A DNA stretch of 12,517 nt from an uncultured Collinsella sp. (GCA_958447445.1 CAUDAE010000046.1:1-12517); one strand, 5' to 3'. Counted from the first letter of the stretch, positions 1 to 8,144 are shown. The notes: generated by a model not told the origin, from the letters alone. Program-made: numbers and translations.

Positions 1-45
1 AGGAGCTGCTAGGCCAAGCATCGCCGAATCGCATTCCCCCTATCT

Positions 46-245
46 GGGCCGCGTTTTCCCAACGGCCACGCCAACGGAAAGCGCGTCCCAGCCTGGACAC
101 TCAAAACGGGATGCACTTTCCGGATGGCGGGCCAGCGGAAAACACATCCCATTCTGAGGCACGATTCCGGGACGCATTTTCCGCTTGAGGCTTCAACCGG
201 AAAATGCAACCCACGTTGGAGCCAAATTCCGGTACACAGTTTCCG
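46..245. repeat. Tandem array of 62-bp degenerate palindromic units (about 3.3 copies)
   Basis: Three inverted-repeat units lie at 46-89, 108-150 and 169-212. A lone left arm at 231-245 follows. Each unit is a 15-nt arm near GGGAYGCATTTTCCG, a 13-14 nt centre, and the complementary arm near CGGAAAATGCRTCCC. Spacers of exactly 18 nt separate the units, so the period is 61-62 bp. Arms match their partners at 12-13 of 15 positions. The arms differ between units, yet several changes keep G-U pairing on one strand. The spacers resemble each other (two end in ATTCC). No open reading frame here looks real. The array sits directly beyond the terminator of the purine operon. Bases 1-45 show nothing else I recognise. 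The role is unknown; a genome-wide intergenic repeat family is the most likely explanation. Confidence 0.8.
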
Positions 246-250
246 CTCCA

Positions 251-285
251 AACAAAAGGCCCCGGCTCGCGATGGAGCCGGGGCC
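251..285 (-). terminator. Rho-independent terminator of the purine operon
   Basis: An 11-bp perfect GC-rich stem (GGCCCCGGCTC at 258-268 with GAGCCGGGGCC at 275-285) encloses a 6-nt loop. Read on the minus strand it is followed by TTTTGTTT (251-257). It lies about 70 nt past the stop codon of the xanthine dehydrogenase gene. The plus strand has no U-tract after the stem, so it acts on minus-strand transcripts. The stretch 286-354 between it and the stop codon shows nothing else. Confidence 0.88.
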
Positions 286-354
286 AAAGGCGCAGCGTAT
301 GTAGTTGATGTTGAGCGCGAACAGCTCGTCAGCAATGGCCGTCCGCGCCCTACC

Positions 355-3132
355 CTACCCGCGGTTGCGGGCGCGGCTGTAGGGCGTATCCACCATGGGC
401 AGATCCGGACGCAGCTTGCCGTCAAATGCGCGATAGGCGTTCTGTACGGCGGGCGCCGTGGGAATCGTTGCGATCTCGCCGATGCCCTTGCCGCCGTATG
501 CCACGGGCAGTAGCTCGTCCTTCTCCACGTAGATGGCGTGGATATCCGGAATCTCGGGCGCACGGAACAGCCCGAGCGTGCCGTACCTTGCCTGGGGCAC
601 GCAGTCCTTGAGCGGCCAGTCCTCGGTAAGCGCATAGCCCATACCCATAAGCACACCGCCTTCGATCTGACCCTGGATGGAGATGGGGTTGACCACCTTG
701 CCGGAATCGTGCGCGGCATAGACCTCGCTCACGCGACCGTCATCGTCCAGAATGACCACATGCGTGGCAAAGCCGTAGCAGATGTGGCTCTTGGGATTGG
801 GAACGTCGGCGCCCAGCTTGTCGGTCGGCTCCAGGTACACGTAGCCAAACTCGCATCCCTCGAGCGCCTTGATGGCGGCCGCGGGATCCTGAGGATGCAT
901 ACCCTGGCCGGCGACGAGCTCCTGCGTGTGCAGCTGATAGGCGCGACCGTCGTCGTACTCGATCTTGACGCCGTCGCCATGCGCATTCACGGGAGCGGCG
1001 GGCGCAGACTTGCCGGCCTCGATATCAAGCATGGCATCGCGCAGCAGGAAGGCGGCACCGCGCACGGCCTCGCCGGTCACGACCGTCTGACGCGAGCCAG
1101 ACGTGGTGCCGGAGTCGGGAGCGTTCTCGGTGGAGCACTCGCCGTTGGCAATGCAGCGAAGCGGCAGGCCGCATGCCTCGGCAACGTCCTGCAAAAAGAC
1201 GGTGTTGCAGCCCTGGCCGATGTCGGACGTGGCGGCATAGACCACAGCCACGCCGTCCTCGATGCGAATCTTGCAGCGGCCGGCATCGGGCAGGCCCACG
1301 CCCACGCCGGCGTTCTTCATGGCGCAGGCGATACCGGCGTGTCCGGGATGCGCATAGTAGGCATCCTTGACCTCGAGCAGCGTCTCTTTAAGCGCCGTGG
1401 AGCAGTCGGCAATCTGGCCGTTGGGCAAAACCTCGCCCGGCTCGATGGCGTTACGGTAGCGGATCTCCCACGGATCCAGGCCGACCTTCTCTGCCAGCAA
1501 GTCGATCAGGCTCTCGAGCGCAAACTCGGACTGGCAAACGCCAAAGCCGCGGTACGCGCCGGCGGGCGGGTTGTTGGTGTAGTAGCCATAACCGCGAATG
1601 TCGGTGTTCTGGTACTTGTAGGGGCCGACGGCATGCGTGCAGGCGCGCTCGAGCACCGGGCCGCACAGCGACGCGTAGGCGCCGGTGTCAAAGTTGATCT
1701 CGCAATCTAGGCCGGTAAAGTTGCCCTCGGCGTCGCAACCCAGCGTAAAGGTGCCGTCCATGGCGTGGCGCTTGGGATGGAACGCGAGCGACTCGGCGCG
1801 CGTGAGTTTGCACTTCACGGGACGCTGGAACTTATATGCGGCGAGCGCGGCCAGGTGCTGGATGGACACGTCCTCCTTGCCGCCAAAGCCGCCACCCACG
1901 AGCATGGTCTCGACGACCACGCGCTCGGGCTCGTTGTCCCAGCCAAACATGTGGGCACACTCTTTGCGCGTGTCGTAGGCACCCTGGTCGGTCGACTGCA
2001 CCTTGACGCCGTTCTTATACGGGAACGCCACGGCGCACTCGGGCTCCAAGAAGGCATGCTCGGTAAAGGGCGTGGTAAAGCGCTGCGTCACGGTGAATGC
2101 GCTCTCCGCCAGCGCCTTGGCGGCGTCGCCGCGCGTCACGTGACGGCTCTGACACACATTGTCCTTGAGCTCCACCGTGTTGCCAAAGGCAAAGAAGCTG
2201 TCGTGCAGGCGTGGGGCGTCGGCAGCCCTGGCCTCGACAATGTTGCGCACGGGCTCCAGCGGCTCGTAATCGATCTTTACGAGCTTCTTGGCCTTTTCGA
2301 GCGTCGCTTCGTCCTCGGCAACCACCAGCACGATAGCGTCACCCACGCAGCGGGTGATATCGCCCTGGGCGATCATGACGTCCCAGTCCTGGATAAGGTG
2401 GCCGACCTGGTTGACCGGCACGTCCTCGGCGCGCAGGATGCCCACCACGCCGGGCAGGGCCTCGGCCTTGGAAGTATCGATGGAGAGCACACGAGCGCGC
2501 GGGTACTTGGAGCGCACGGCGCTGGCATAGGTCAGACCCGGCTGATCGAGCTCGTCGATGTCGTCGGGATACTTGCCCTCGCCGAGCACCTTCTTGCGCA
2601 CGTCGATGCGGAAGGCGCGCTTGCCCACGCCGTAGTCGTCGCCGCGCTCCAAATCCTCGTCGATCTGCTTTTCGCCACGGAGCACCGCAGCTGCCAGCGA
2701 AATGCCCTCGATAATCTTTTTGTAGCCGGTGCAGCGGCAGACATTGCCACGGATGGCGTACTTGATCTGCTCCTCGGTGGGCTCGGGGTCCTCGGCGATC
2801 AGCGCTGCACCCGCCATGACCATGCCGGGGATGCAAAAACCGCACTGCACGGCGCCCACGGCGCCAAAGGCATACACAAAGGCCTCGCGCACGTCCTCGG
2901 GCAGGCCCTCGACGGTTACGATGTTACGGCCGGCGGCAAGAGCAGTGGTCAGTACGCACGCCTTGACGGCCGCACCGTCCACATGGATGGTGCAGGTGCC
3001 GCAGGCGCCCTCGGAGCAGCCGTCCTTGGCGGAGTGAATGTGCAGGTCGTCGCGCAGATAGCGCAGCAGTGGTTTATTCTCCGTCGTCGTGTGCTCGACA
3101 CCGTTAACGGTAAAAGTGAATTCCTGTGCCAT
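355..3132 (-). CDS. xdh: Selenium-dependent xanthine dehydrogenase (fused 2Fe-2S and molybdopterin-binding subunit, XdhD-like)
   Basis: This 925-residue cytoplasmic molybdenum hydroxylase would oxidise (or run in reverse on) a purine such as xanthine or hypoxanthine. The N-terminus binds a plant-type [2Fe-2S] cluster (Cys39, 44, 47, 59). Next comes the helical [2Fe-2S] domain (Cys97, 100, 132, 134), then the a/b hammerhead (about 178-295) and the molybdopterin domains (about 320-890). GGFGGKE supplies Glu420, LERACTH supplies Arg496 and AYRGFG supplies Arg528. By eye these match bovine xanthine oxidase Glu802, Arg880 and Arg912. GKGIGE holds the catalytic base, Glu886. The small/large fusion and the ygfK-ssnA context match the family whose cofactor carries labile selenium rather than selenocysteine; no in-frame TGA is seen. 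No FAD domain is present, so an external electron partner is needed. AGGGA precedes the ATG by 7 nt. It is the last gene of the operon, 12 nt after the ferredoxin. The family is confident; the exact substrate and selenium use are inferred. Confidence 0.9.
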   Translation of the reverse strand: MAQEFTFTVNGVEHTTTENKPLLRYLRDDLHIHSAKDGCSEGACGTCTIHVDGAAVKACVLTTALAAGRNIVTVEGLPEDVREAFVYAFGAVGAVQCGFCIPGMVMAGAALIAEDPEPTEEQIKYAIRGNVCRCTGYKKIIEGISLAAAVLRGEKQIDEDLERGDDYGVGKRAFRIDVRKKVLGEGKYPDDIDELDQPGLTYASAVRSKYPRARVLSIDTSKAEALPGVVGILRAEDVPVNQVGHLIQDWDVMIAQGDITRCVGDAIVLVVAEDEATLEKAKKLVKIDYEPLEPVRNIVEARAADAPRLHDSFFAFGNTVELKDNVCQSRHVTRGDAAKALAESAFTVTQRFTTPFTEHAFLEPECAVAFPYKNGVKVQSTDQGAYDTRKECAHMFGWDNEPERVVVETMLVGGGFGGKEDVSIQHLAALAAYKFQRPVKCKLTRAESLAFHPKRHAMDGTFTLGCDAEGNFTGLDCEINFDTGAYASLCGPVLERACTHAVGPYKYQNTDIRGYGYYTNNPPAGAYRGFGVCQSEFALESLIDLLAEKVGLDPWEIRYRNAIEPGEVLPNGQIADCSTALKETLLEVKDAYYAHPGHAGIACAMKNAGVGVGLPDAGRCKIRIEDGVAVVYAATSDIGQGCNTVFLQDVAEACGLPLRCIANGECSTENAPDSGTTSGSRQTVVTGEAVRGAAFLLRDAMLDIEAGKSAPAAPVNAHGDGVKIEYDDGRAYQLHTQELVAGQGMHPQDPAAAIKALEGCEFGYVYLEPTDKLGADVPNPKSHICYGFATHVVILDDDGRVSEVYAAHDSGKVVNPISIQGQIEGGVLMGMGYALTEDWPLKDCVPQARYGTLGLFRAPEIPDIHAIYVEKDELLPVAYGGKGIGEIATIPTAPAVQNAYRAFDGKLRPDLPMVDTPYSRARNRG

Positions 3133-3144
3133 GGTGATTCCCTT

Positions 3145-3624
3145 CTACACGCCGGCGGCGATGCCGGTGCGGTCGTGGATGGCGCCATGCGGGCAGACGA
3201 CGGCGCACATGCCGCACGACAGGCAGTCCACGCCGTCGATATGGGCGCAGTTGTCCTCGATGCGGATAGCGCCGGCAGGGCACTTTTTGGCGCACATACC
3301 GCAACCGATACAGCTCGTGTCGCAGACCTTGCGCGCAATGGCACCCTTATCGGTGTTGTTGCAGCGCACCAGAATGTTCTGGTAGCCGGGGACGAAGGCA
3401 ATCACGCGCTGCGGGCACGCCACGCCGCACAGGCCACAGCCCGTGCACTTGGAGCGGTCCACGCGGGCGATGCCATCGACCAGCGCAATGGCGCCGTGGG
3501 GGCAGGCCGTGACGCAGGCGCCACAGCCAATGCAGCCTTCGCTGCAGCGGGCATCGCCGCCTGCGGAGGCGCAACCGCTTCCGCAGGCAACGTAGGCCAC
3601 GTTATGTTGAATGGATTTGGCCAT
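3145..3624 (-). CDS. RnfB-like polyferredoxin with four [4Fe-4S] motifs
   Basis: This 159-residue soluble electron carrier has four complete CxxCxxCxxxCP motifs: Cys31-34-37-41, Cys60-63-66-70, Cys105-108-111-115 and Cys134-137-140-144. All four clusters should be of the [4Fe-4S] type. The N-terminal stretch with Cys14, 18 and 27, and the segment VRCNNTDKGAIARKVCDTSC (about 86-105), closely resemble the C-terminal ferredoxin part of RnfB. The membrane anchor and the first iron-sulfur domain of RnfB are absent, and no hydrophobic helix is present. The gene lies 11 nt after ygfK and 12 nt before xdh, so all three are translated from one message. A Shine-Dalgarno-like AGGCGAG overlaps the ygfK stop codon. 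I infer that it passes electrons between the Mo enzyme and YgfK. The ferredoxin assignment is firm; the partners are not proven. Confidence 0.88.
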   Translation of the reverse strand: MAKSIQHNVAYVACGSGCASAGGDARCSEGCIGCGACVTACPHGAIALVDGIARVDRSKCTGCGLCGVACPQRVIAFVPGYQNILVRCNNTDKGAIARKVCDTSCIGCGMCAKKCPAGAIRIEDNCAHIDGVDCLSCGMCAVVCPHGAIHDRTGIAAGV

Positions 3625-3635
3625 AAGAGACTCGC

Positions 3636-6635
3636 CTATTTCTTAAGAAGGTACGAATAGTTGTCGCGCACAGCCCTGATGGTCAGGCGGACGGCCTCGG
3701 GAAGACCGGTGTTGACGGCATCGACCGAGACGGTGCGGACCGTGCCGGCGACGCGAACCTTAAAGTGGTCCTCGTCCACGGCCAGGAAGCCCTCGTTCTC
3801 GGAGTTCTCCATGTCCTCCTCGCTCCAGAACAGGGTGAGCTTGTCCTTGTAGGGACGACCCTCCTGGTAAGGGCAGAACACGGCGCAGTTGCCGCACTCG
3901 TTGCACATGCCGTCGACATGGACGACCTGATGCTTGGCCAGGCCCGGCACCTTAATTGCCACGTTGGCGCGGTTGGGGCACACGTCGCAGCAGACCTCGC
4001 ACACCGAGCCGCAGCCCAGGCAGCGGGTCTTGGTGCAGTTGCGCTTGTCGCGGCACAGCGACCCCTTGCGCTCGTAGCAGGTGTCCTCGCGGCCGGCCTG
4101 AGCATTCTGGTCGGCGTACTTGTTAAAGTCCACGCCGGCGATGGCACGGGCAACCTCGGCGGCATCGGCGATGGCCTCGACCACGGTGGCAGGACCGCGA
4201 CGGCAGTCGCCCGCAGCCCAGACGCCCTCGACGCCGGTGGAGGTGGCGGCAAGGCGGCCGCGACGGTCGTGCTCGACGCCCGCGGCATCGTACAGGCTGG
4301 CGTCGATGCCCTCGCCCACGGCGCAGATCACCGTGGTGGCGGGAAGCTCGACGGTCTCGCCCGTGGCGACGGGGCTGCGACGGCCGCTTGCATCCGGCTC
4401 GCCGAGCTCCATGACGTCGCAGGTCAGCACGGAGCCGTTGAGCGCCTTGGGCGCCAGCAGCTCGCAGAGCTCAACGCCGTCGGCAAGAGCAAGATCGAGC
4501 TCTTCCTCGTCGGCGGGCATCTGCTTCTTGGTGCGGCGATACACCAGGCGCACGTTCTTCACGCCAGCCAGACGCTTGGCCACGCGGGCCGCGTCCATGG
4601 CGGTGTTGCCGGCGCCAATGACCACGACGTCCTCGCCCAGCTCGAGTTTCTCGCCCTTCTTGGCGGCCTCGAGGAACTCCAGCACATCGAGCTCGGCACC
4701 CTCGCCCAGGCCCGCAGAGCCGGGCATCCAGGCACCGGTGGCCACGACCACGTCGGTAAAGCCCTGGTCCTTGAGCTCGTCAATGGAATCCACGCGAGCG
4801 TTGAGCTGCACCTTGGCGCCAAAGGCCAGGCAGAGCTCGGCATCGTGGGAGATATCGTCGCTCGCGATACGGAACTCGGGGATCACGTGACGGACCACGC
4901 CGCCGAGCGAATCGCGGGCCTCAAAGATAGTGACAGGCACGCCGGCGCGCGTCAGGAAGAACGCCGTCGCCAGGCCGGCCGGGCCGCCGCCGATAACGGC
5001 AACGTTGCGCTCGCCGTCGTTGGCGATGGCCTGGGTGCGCAGCTTGGGCAGCACGGCGGTCATGGCCTCGCGGGCGGCCTTGAGCTTGCTGGCGCGGATC
5101 TGGGCGCCCTCGGGCTCGTAGAACGCACGCTCGCAGGCACGGCCGCAGGGATGCGGGCAGATGGTGCCGGTAATGAACGGCAGGGCGTTGCGCTCGACGA
5201 TGATGTTGAGGGCGTCCTCGAAGCGGCCCTCGTCAACAGCCGCCAGGTAGGCGGGAATATCCTGCTGGATAGGGCAGCTCGTACGGCACGGCGTCGTAAA
5301 GCAGTCGGAAAGCGGGCTCTTGCCGGCGACCTTGCGGTCGGGCAGCGGGCGCAGCGGCTTCTTGTAGAGCGGGTTGGTGAGCGAGTCGGTCTGGATCGCG
5401 GTCACGGCGTCGAGAGAGACGCCCGCGAACGGCTTGCCATCCAGGTCGGCAAACTCGCCGGCCATCTGGCTAAAGCGCTCGTAGCCACCGGGCTTGAGCA
5501 CGTCGGTCGCCAGGGTAACGGGCCAAATGCCGGCATCGTACAGGGCGCGGATGTTGTAGACCGTGGCACCACCGGAGTAGCTGATGCGCAGCTTTCCGTC
5601 AAACTGCTCGGTAATGCGACGGGCGGCCTCGATGGTCAGCGAGAACAGCGAACGGCCGGACATGTACATCTCGGTGGAGGGCAGCTCGTTCCTCGTCACG
5701 TCGACGGGGAACGTGTTGGTCAGCTTGACGCCAAACTCCAGGCCGCGCTCGGCGCACAGGGCAATCAGGCGCTCGAACATGGGCACGGCGTCGGCCCACT
5801 GCAGGTCCTCGCGGAAGTGCGTATCATCGAAGACGATGTAGTCAAAGCCCAGCTCGTTCAGACGTTGGCGGGCAAACTCATAGCCCAGCAGCGTGGGGTT
5901 GCACTTGATGTAGGTGTTGAGGCCCTTCTCGGTGATCAGATAGGTCGCGATGCGCTCGATCTCGGCGGGCGGGCAGCCGTGCAGGGTAGACTCGGTGATG
6001 GAGTTGGAGACGCGTGCCGGGATGGACTCGACAAATGCGGCATCGACATGCTCAAACTTGTCCAGGTTAGCGAGCGCCCACGTGCGGCACTCGTTCCAAA
6101 CCTCGGAGCCGCTGGCGTCCTTCATGCCCTCGATGTAGGCGTCGACCTTGGGGCTCTTGATGCCCTCCAGGTCATAACCCACGGACATGTTGAAGACAAA
6201 GCCGTCCGGGCTTCCCAGGCCGTACTCGCGAGCGATAAGGTGGCAGGCGAACCATGCCTTCACGTACTCGGCAAAGGCCTGCGGAACCTCGAGCTCGGTC
6301 GACCACTCGCAGTTGTAGCACTCGTCCTGTGCCACGATGCAGGGCTTGTTCACACACTTGGAGAGCTCCTCGCCGTCCATAACCTGAACGGTCTTGAGCT
6401 CAAAGAAGCGGGAGCCGGCCACGTAGGATGCCACGATGTTCTGGGCAAGCTGCGTGTTGGGGCCAGCGGCCGGGCCAAACGGGGTCTCGATGCGCTCGTC
6501 AAAAATGGGAAGCGCGCCCTCCTGGTTGGTCGTGACCATCTTGCGCACGCCAAAGACGGCGCCCTGAGTCTTGTGCTCCTCGATGATCCAGTTCATCAGC
6601 TGCAAAAACGGGATCGGCCTCATGATGTCGCTCAT
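3636..6635 (-). CDS. ygfK: YgfK-family flavin/iron-sulfur oxidoreductase (annotated in databases as putative selenate reductase subunit)
   Basis: The 999-residue protein starts MSDIMRPIPF, matching the family N-terminus. Residues 1-430 resemble the dihydroorotate/dihydropyrimidine dehydrogenase TIM barrel. Residues 440-520 form a GltD-type iron-sulfur segment (Cys445, 450, 454, 493, 497, 501). An FAD-binding GGGPAG lies at 549-554, an NAD(P)H-binding GAGNTAMDAA near 674, and the second FAD motif (AAGD) near 807-810. The C-terminus has two Cys-rich [4Fe-4S] segments (Cys872-886 and Cys911-921). The layout is that of an enzyme moving electrons between NAD(P)H, flavins, iron-sulfur clusters and a substrate. 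The name 'selenate reductase' is historical; its placement in purine clusters favours a role in purine ring reduction or in supplying or accepting electrons for Xdh. An upstream in-frame ATG at 6758 would add 41 Arg-rich residues with no ribosome site and is rejected; AGGAG lies 6 nt before the ATG at 6635. Confidence 0.92.
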   Translation of the reverse strand: MSDIMRPIPFLQLMNWIIEEHKTQGAVFGVRKMVTTNQEGALPIFDERIETPFGPAAGPNTQLAQNIVASYVAGSRFFELKTVQVMDGEELSKCVNKPCIVAQDECYNCEWSTELEVPQAFAEYVKAWFACHLIAREYGLGSPDGFVFNMSVGYDLEGIKSPKVDAYIEGMKDASGSEVWNECRTWALANLDKFEHVDAAFVESIPARVSNSITESTLHGCPPAEIERIATYLITEKGLNTYIKCNPTLLGYEFARQRLNELGFDYIVFDDTHFREDLQWADAVPMFERLIALCAERGLEFGVKLTNTFPVDVTRNELPSTEMYMSGRSLFSLTIEAARRITEQFDGKLRISYSGGATVYNIRALYDAGIWPVTLATDVLKPGGYERFSQMAGEFADLDGKPFAGVSLDAVTAIQTDSLTNPLYKKPLRPLPDRKVAGKSPLSDCFTTPCRTSCPIQQDIPAYLAAVDEGRFEDALNIIVERNALPFITGTICPHPCGRACERAFYEPEGAQIRASKLKAAREAMTAVLPKLRTQAIANDGERNVAVIGGGPAGLATAFFLTRAGVPVTIFEARDSLGGVVRHVIPEFRIASDDISHDAELCLAFGAKVQLNARVDSIDELKDQGFTDVVVATGAWMPGSAGLGEGAELDVLEFLEAAKKGEKLELGEDVVVIGAGNTAMDAARVAKRLAGVKNVRLVYRRTKKQMPADEEELDLALADGVELCELLAPKALNGSVLTCDVMELGEPDASGRRSPVATGETVELPATTVICAVGEGIDASLYDAAGVEHDRRGRLAATSTGVEGVWAAGDCRRGPATVVEAIADAAEVARAIAGVDFNKYADQNAQAGREDTCYERKGSLCRDKRNCTKTRCLGCGSVCEVCCDVCPNRANVAIKVPGLAKHQVVHVDGMCNECGNCAVFCPYQEGRPYKDKLTLFWSEEDMENSENEGFLAVDEDHFKVRVAGTVRTVSVDAVNTGLPEAVRLTIRAVRDNYSYLLKK

Positions 6636-6641
6636 AGTGAG

Positions 6642-6646
6642 CTCCT
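6642..6646 (-). promoter_or_regulatory. Ribosome binding site fixing the ygfK start
   Basis: AGGAG (within GAGAGGAG) on the minus strand sits 6 nt before the ATG at 6635. It decides between this start and the longer in-frame ATG at 6758, which has no such site and lies inside the hairpin at 6734-6767. Confidence 0.8.
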
Positions 6647-6733
6647 CTCTGTAACGCCCGGCGAGACCGCGCGACGGGCGCAAATACGGTATAGCGCTAG
6701 CACAGCGCCGGCGACCCCGCGGAGGCCGCCTAT

Positions 6734-6767
6734 GCGCGCATCGGATGCGGCAAAACATCCGGCGCGC
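6734..6767 (-). other. Intercistronic stem-loop between ssnA and ygfK
   Basis: Two 6-bp perfect helices stack with a 2-nt bulge: GCGCGC at 6734-6739 pairs with GCGCGC at 6762-6767, and CGGATG at 6742-6747 pairs with CATCCG at 6756-6761. The loop is 8 nt. No U-tract follows on the minus strand, so it is unlikely to be a simple terminator. It starts only 17 nt past the ssnA stop codon, a typical place for a structure that protects the upstream message from 3' decay or marks a processing site. A second short stem (GCGC-N7-GCGC) lies nearby around 6694-6708. Confidence 0.6.
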
Positions 6768-6783
6768 GTGAATCTACTTGTAA

Positions 6784-8139
6784 TTAGTAGGCGCGATCGT
6801 TGAGCGTGCTCCAAAGCTTCTTGGACTCAGCCATGGTCCACGCGTTGATCTTGTCCTCATCAATGCCAACGAACTCGCGATCCTTGTACAGGACGCGGCC
6901 GTTGATGATGGTGGTGCGGCAGTTTTTGCCCATCATGCCAAAGAGCATGTGGCCGTCGATGTTCTCCTCGCTCAGCGGCGTAAAGGGCTTGTAGTCCATA
7001 ACGATAACGTCGGCGGCAGCGCCGGCCTCGAGCACACCGAGCTTGCGATCGAAGTACTTGCTCGCCATCTTGGCGTTGTTCTCGAACAGCATGGTCATGG
7101 CCTCGCACCAGCCCACGTTGGGCATGGCGGCGTTGTGGCGCTGAATGATCAGGAAGACCTTGAGGCTCTCGAGCATATCGTGGGTGTAGGCGTCGGTGCC
7201 CATGCACACGGGGATGCCGCGGCGGAAGAACTCGAGCACGGGGGCGCAGCCCACGGCGTTGCCCATATTGGATTCGGGGTTGTTAACCAGCCAGGTGCCG
7301 GACTCCTTGACGATATCCATCTCGGCGGGCGTCACGTGGATGCAGTGGCCGAGCATGGTGTCGGGACCGAGCAGGTCGTGCTGCAGCAGGCGCTCGACGG
7401 GGCTGATGCCGCCGCGGTTGAGGCGGGAGTCCCACACGTCGTTCATGCCCTCGCACACGTGGATGTGGAAGCCGGTCAGGCCGTTGTTGGCCTCGGCCAT
7501 CTTGTCCATGGTCTCGTCCGAAAGCGTAAAGGTGGCATGTCCGCCAAACATGGCGGCGATCATGTGGTTATCGTTATCGCGACGCTCCTTGGCGGCCCAC
7601 TGGGCAAATTCGGCGTTCTCGGCAATAGCCTGGTCGCACTTTTCCTGACCACGGCGATCGGAGACCTCGTAGCACAGGCACGAACGCATGCCCAGCTCCT
7701 GAGCGGCGTCCTTAATGGTAAAGAGGCTGCCCGGGATCTCGCAGAAGCTCGCGTGGTGATCGAAGATCGTGGTGACGCCATCGCGGATGGAGTCCAAAAT
7801 CGTGGCATAGGCGCTGGCTTTGGTGCCGTCGAGCGTCAGGTTGTCGTCAATCTTCCACCACTGCTGCTCAAGATTCTCCAGGAAGTTGGTGGGGTTGCAG
7901 CCCTTGATGGCAAGGCCGCGGGCCAGACCCGAGTAGATGTGGGTGTGGCAGTTGATAAGTCCGGGCATGATGAGGTTGCCCTGGGCGTCGACGTACTCGG
8001 CATTCGGGTACTTGGCCTTGAGCTCGCGCTCGGGGCCCACTTCGACGATCGTATCTCCGTCAATAGCGACCGCACCGTTGGGAATGAACGGAGTCTGAGC
8101 GTTGCGAGTAAAGACGGAACCGTTAGCGACCAGAAGCAT
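6784..8139 (-). CDS. ssnA: SsnA family amidohydrolase
   Basis: This 451-residue cytoplasmic metal-dependent hydrolase belongs to the amidohydrolase superfamily (ATZ/TRZ-like deaminases). Visible metal and catalytic residues are His65 and His67 (NCHTH), His227 and Glu230 (HIHVCE), His265/His268 (GHCIHV) and Asp316 (MGTDA). The N- and C-terminal strands (about 1-58 and 375-420) form the usual composite beta-sandwich. SsnA genes recur beside ygfK and xdhD-like genes in purine clusters. The chemistry is thus probably hydrolysis of a C-N bond of a purine or ring-opened product, but no substrate can be read from the sequence. Two in-frame ATGs exist: AAGGGAG lies 5 nt before the one at 8139, and nothing comparable precedes the one at 8157. 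The gene is 196 nt after the permease and 148 nt before ygfK. Confidence 0.92.
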   Translation of the reverse strand: MLLVANGSVFTRNAQTPFIPNGAVAIDGDTIVEVGPERELKAKYPNAEYVDAQGNLIMPGLINCHTHIYSGLARGLAIKGCNPTNFLENLEQQWWKIDDNLTLDGTKASAYATILDSIRDGVTTIFDHHASFCEIPGSLFTIKDAAQELGMRSCLCYEVSDRRGQEKCDQAIAENAEFAQWAAKERRDNDNHMIAAMFGGHATFTLSDETMDKMAEANNGLTGFHIHVCEGMNDVWDSRLNRGGISPVERLLQHDLLGPDTMLGHCIHVTPAEMDIVKESGTWLVNNPESNMGNAVGCAPVLEFFRRGIPVCMGTDAYTHDMLESLKVFLIIQRHNAAMPNVGWCEAMTMLFENNAKMASKYFDRKLGVLEAGAAADVIVMDYKPFTPLSEENIDGHMLFGMMGKNCRTTIINGRVLYKDREFVGIDEDKINAWTMAESKKLWSTLNDRAY

Positions 8140-8144
8140 AAATG

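Noticed and set aside
46..245. CRISPR array
   Set aside because: The units are large degenerate palindromes with 18-nt similar spacers, not short near-identical repeats with unique spacers of about 30 nt.
124..513. 129-codon plus-strand frame over the palindromic repeats
   Set aside because: It begins inside the repeat array, runs through the terminator and into the antisense of xdh.
355..3132. Selenocysteine in the xanthine dehydrogenase
   Set aside because: The frame has no internal TGA; selenium in this family is thought to be a labile cofactor ligand.
1765..3660. Plus-strand open frame of 631 codons opposite xdh and the ferredoxin
   Set aside because: It spans two real genes in antisense and has no recognisable motif.
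3765..6803. Plus-strand open frame of 1012 codons opposite ygfK
   Set aside because: It mirrors ygfK codon for codon, has low-complexity Ala/Gly/Leu/His composition and no domain or ribosome site. Long antisense frames are common in GC-rich DNA.
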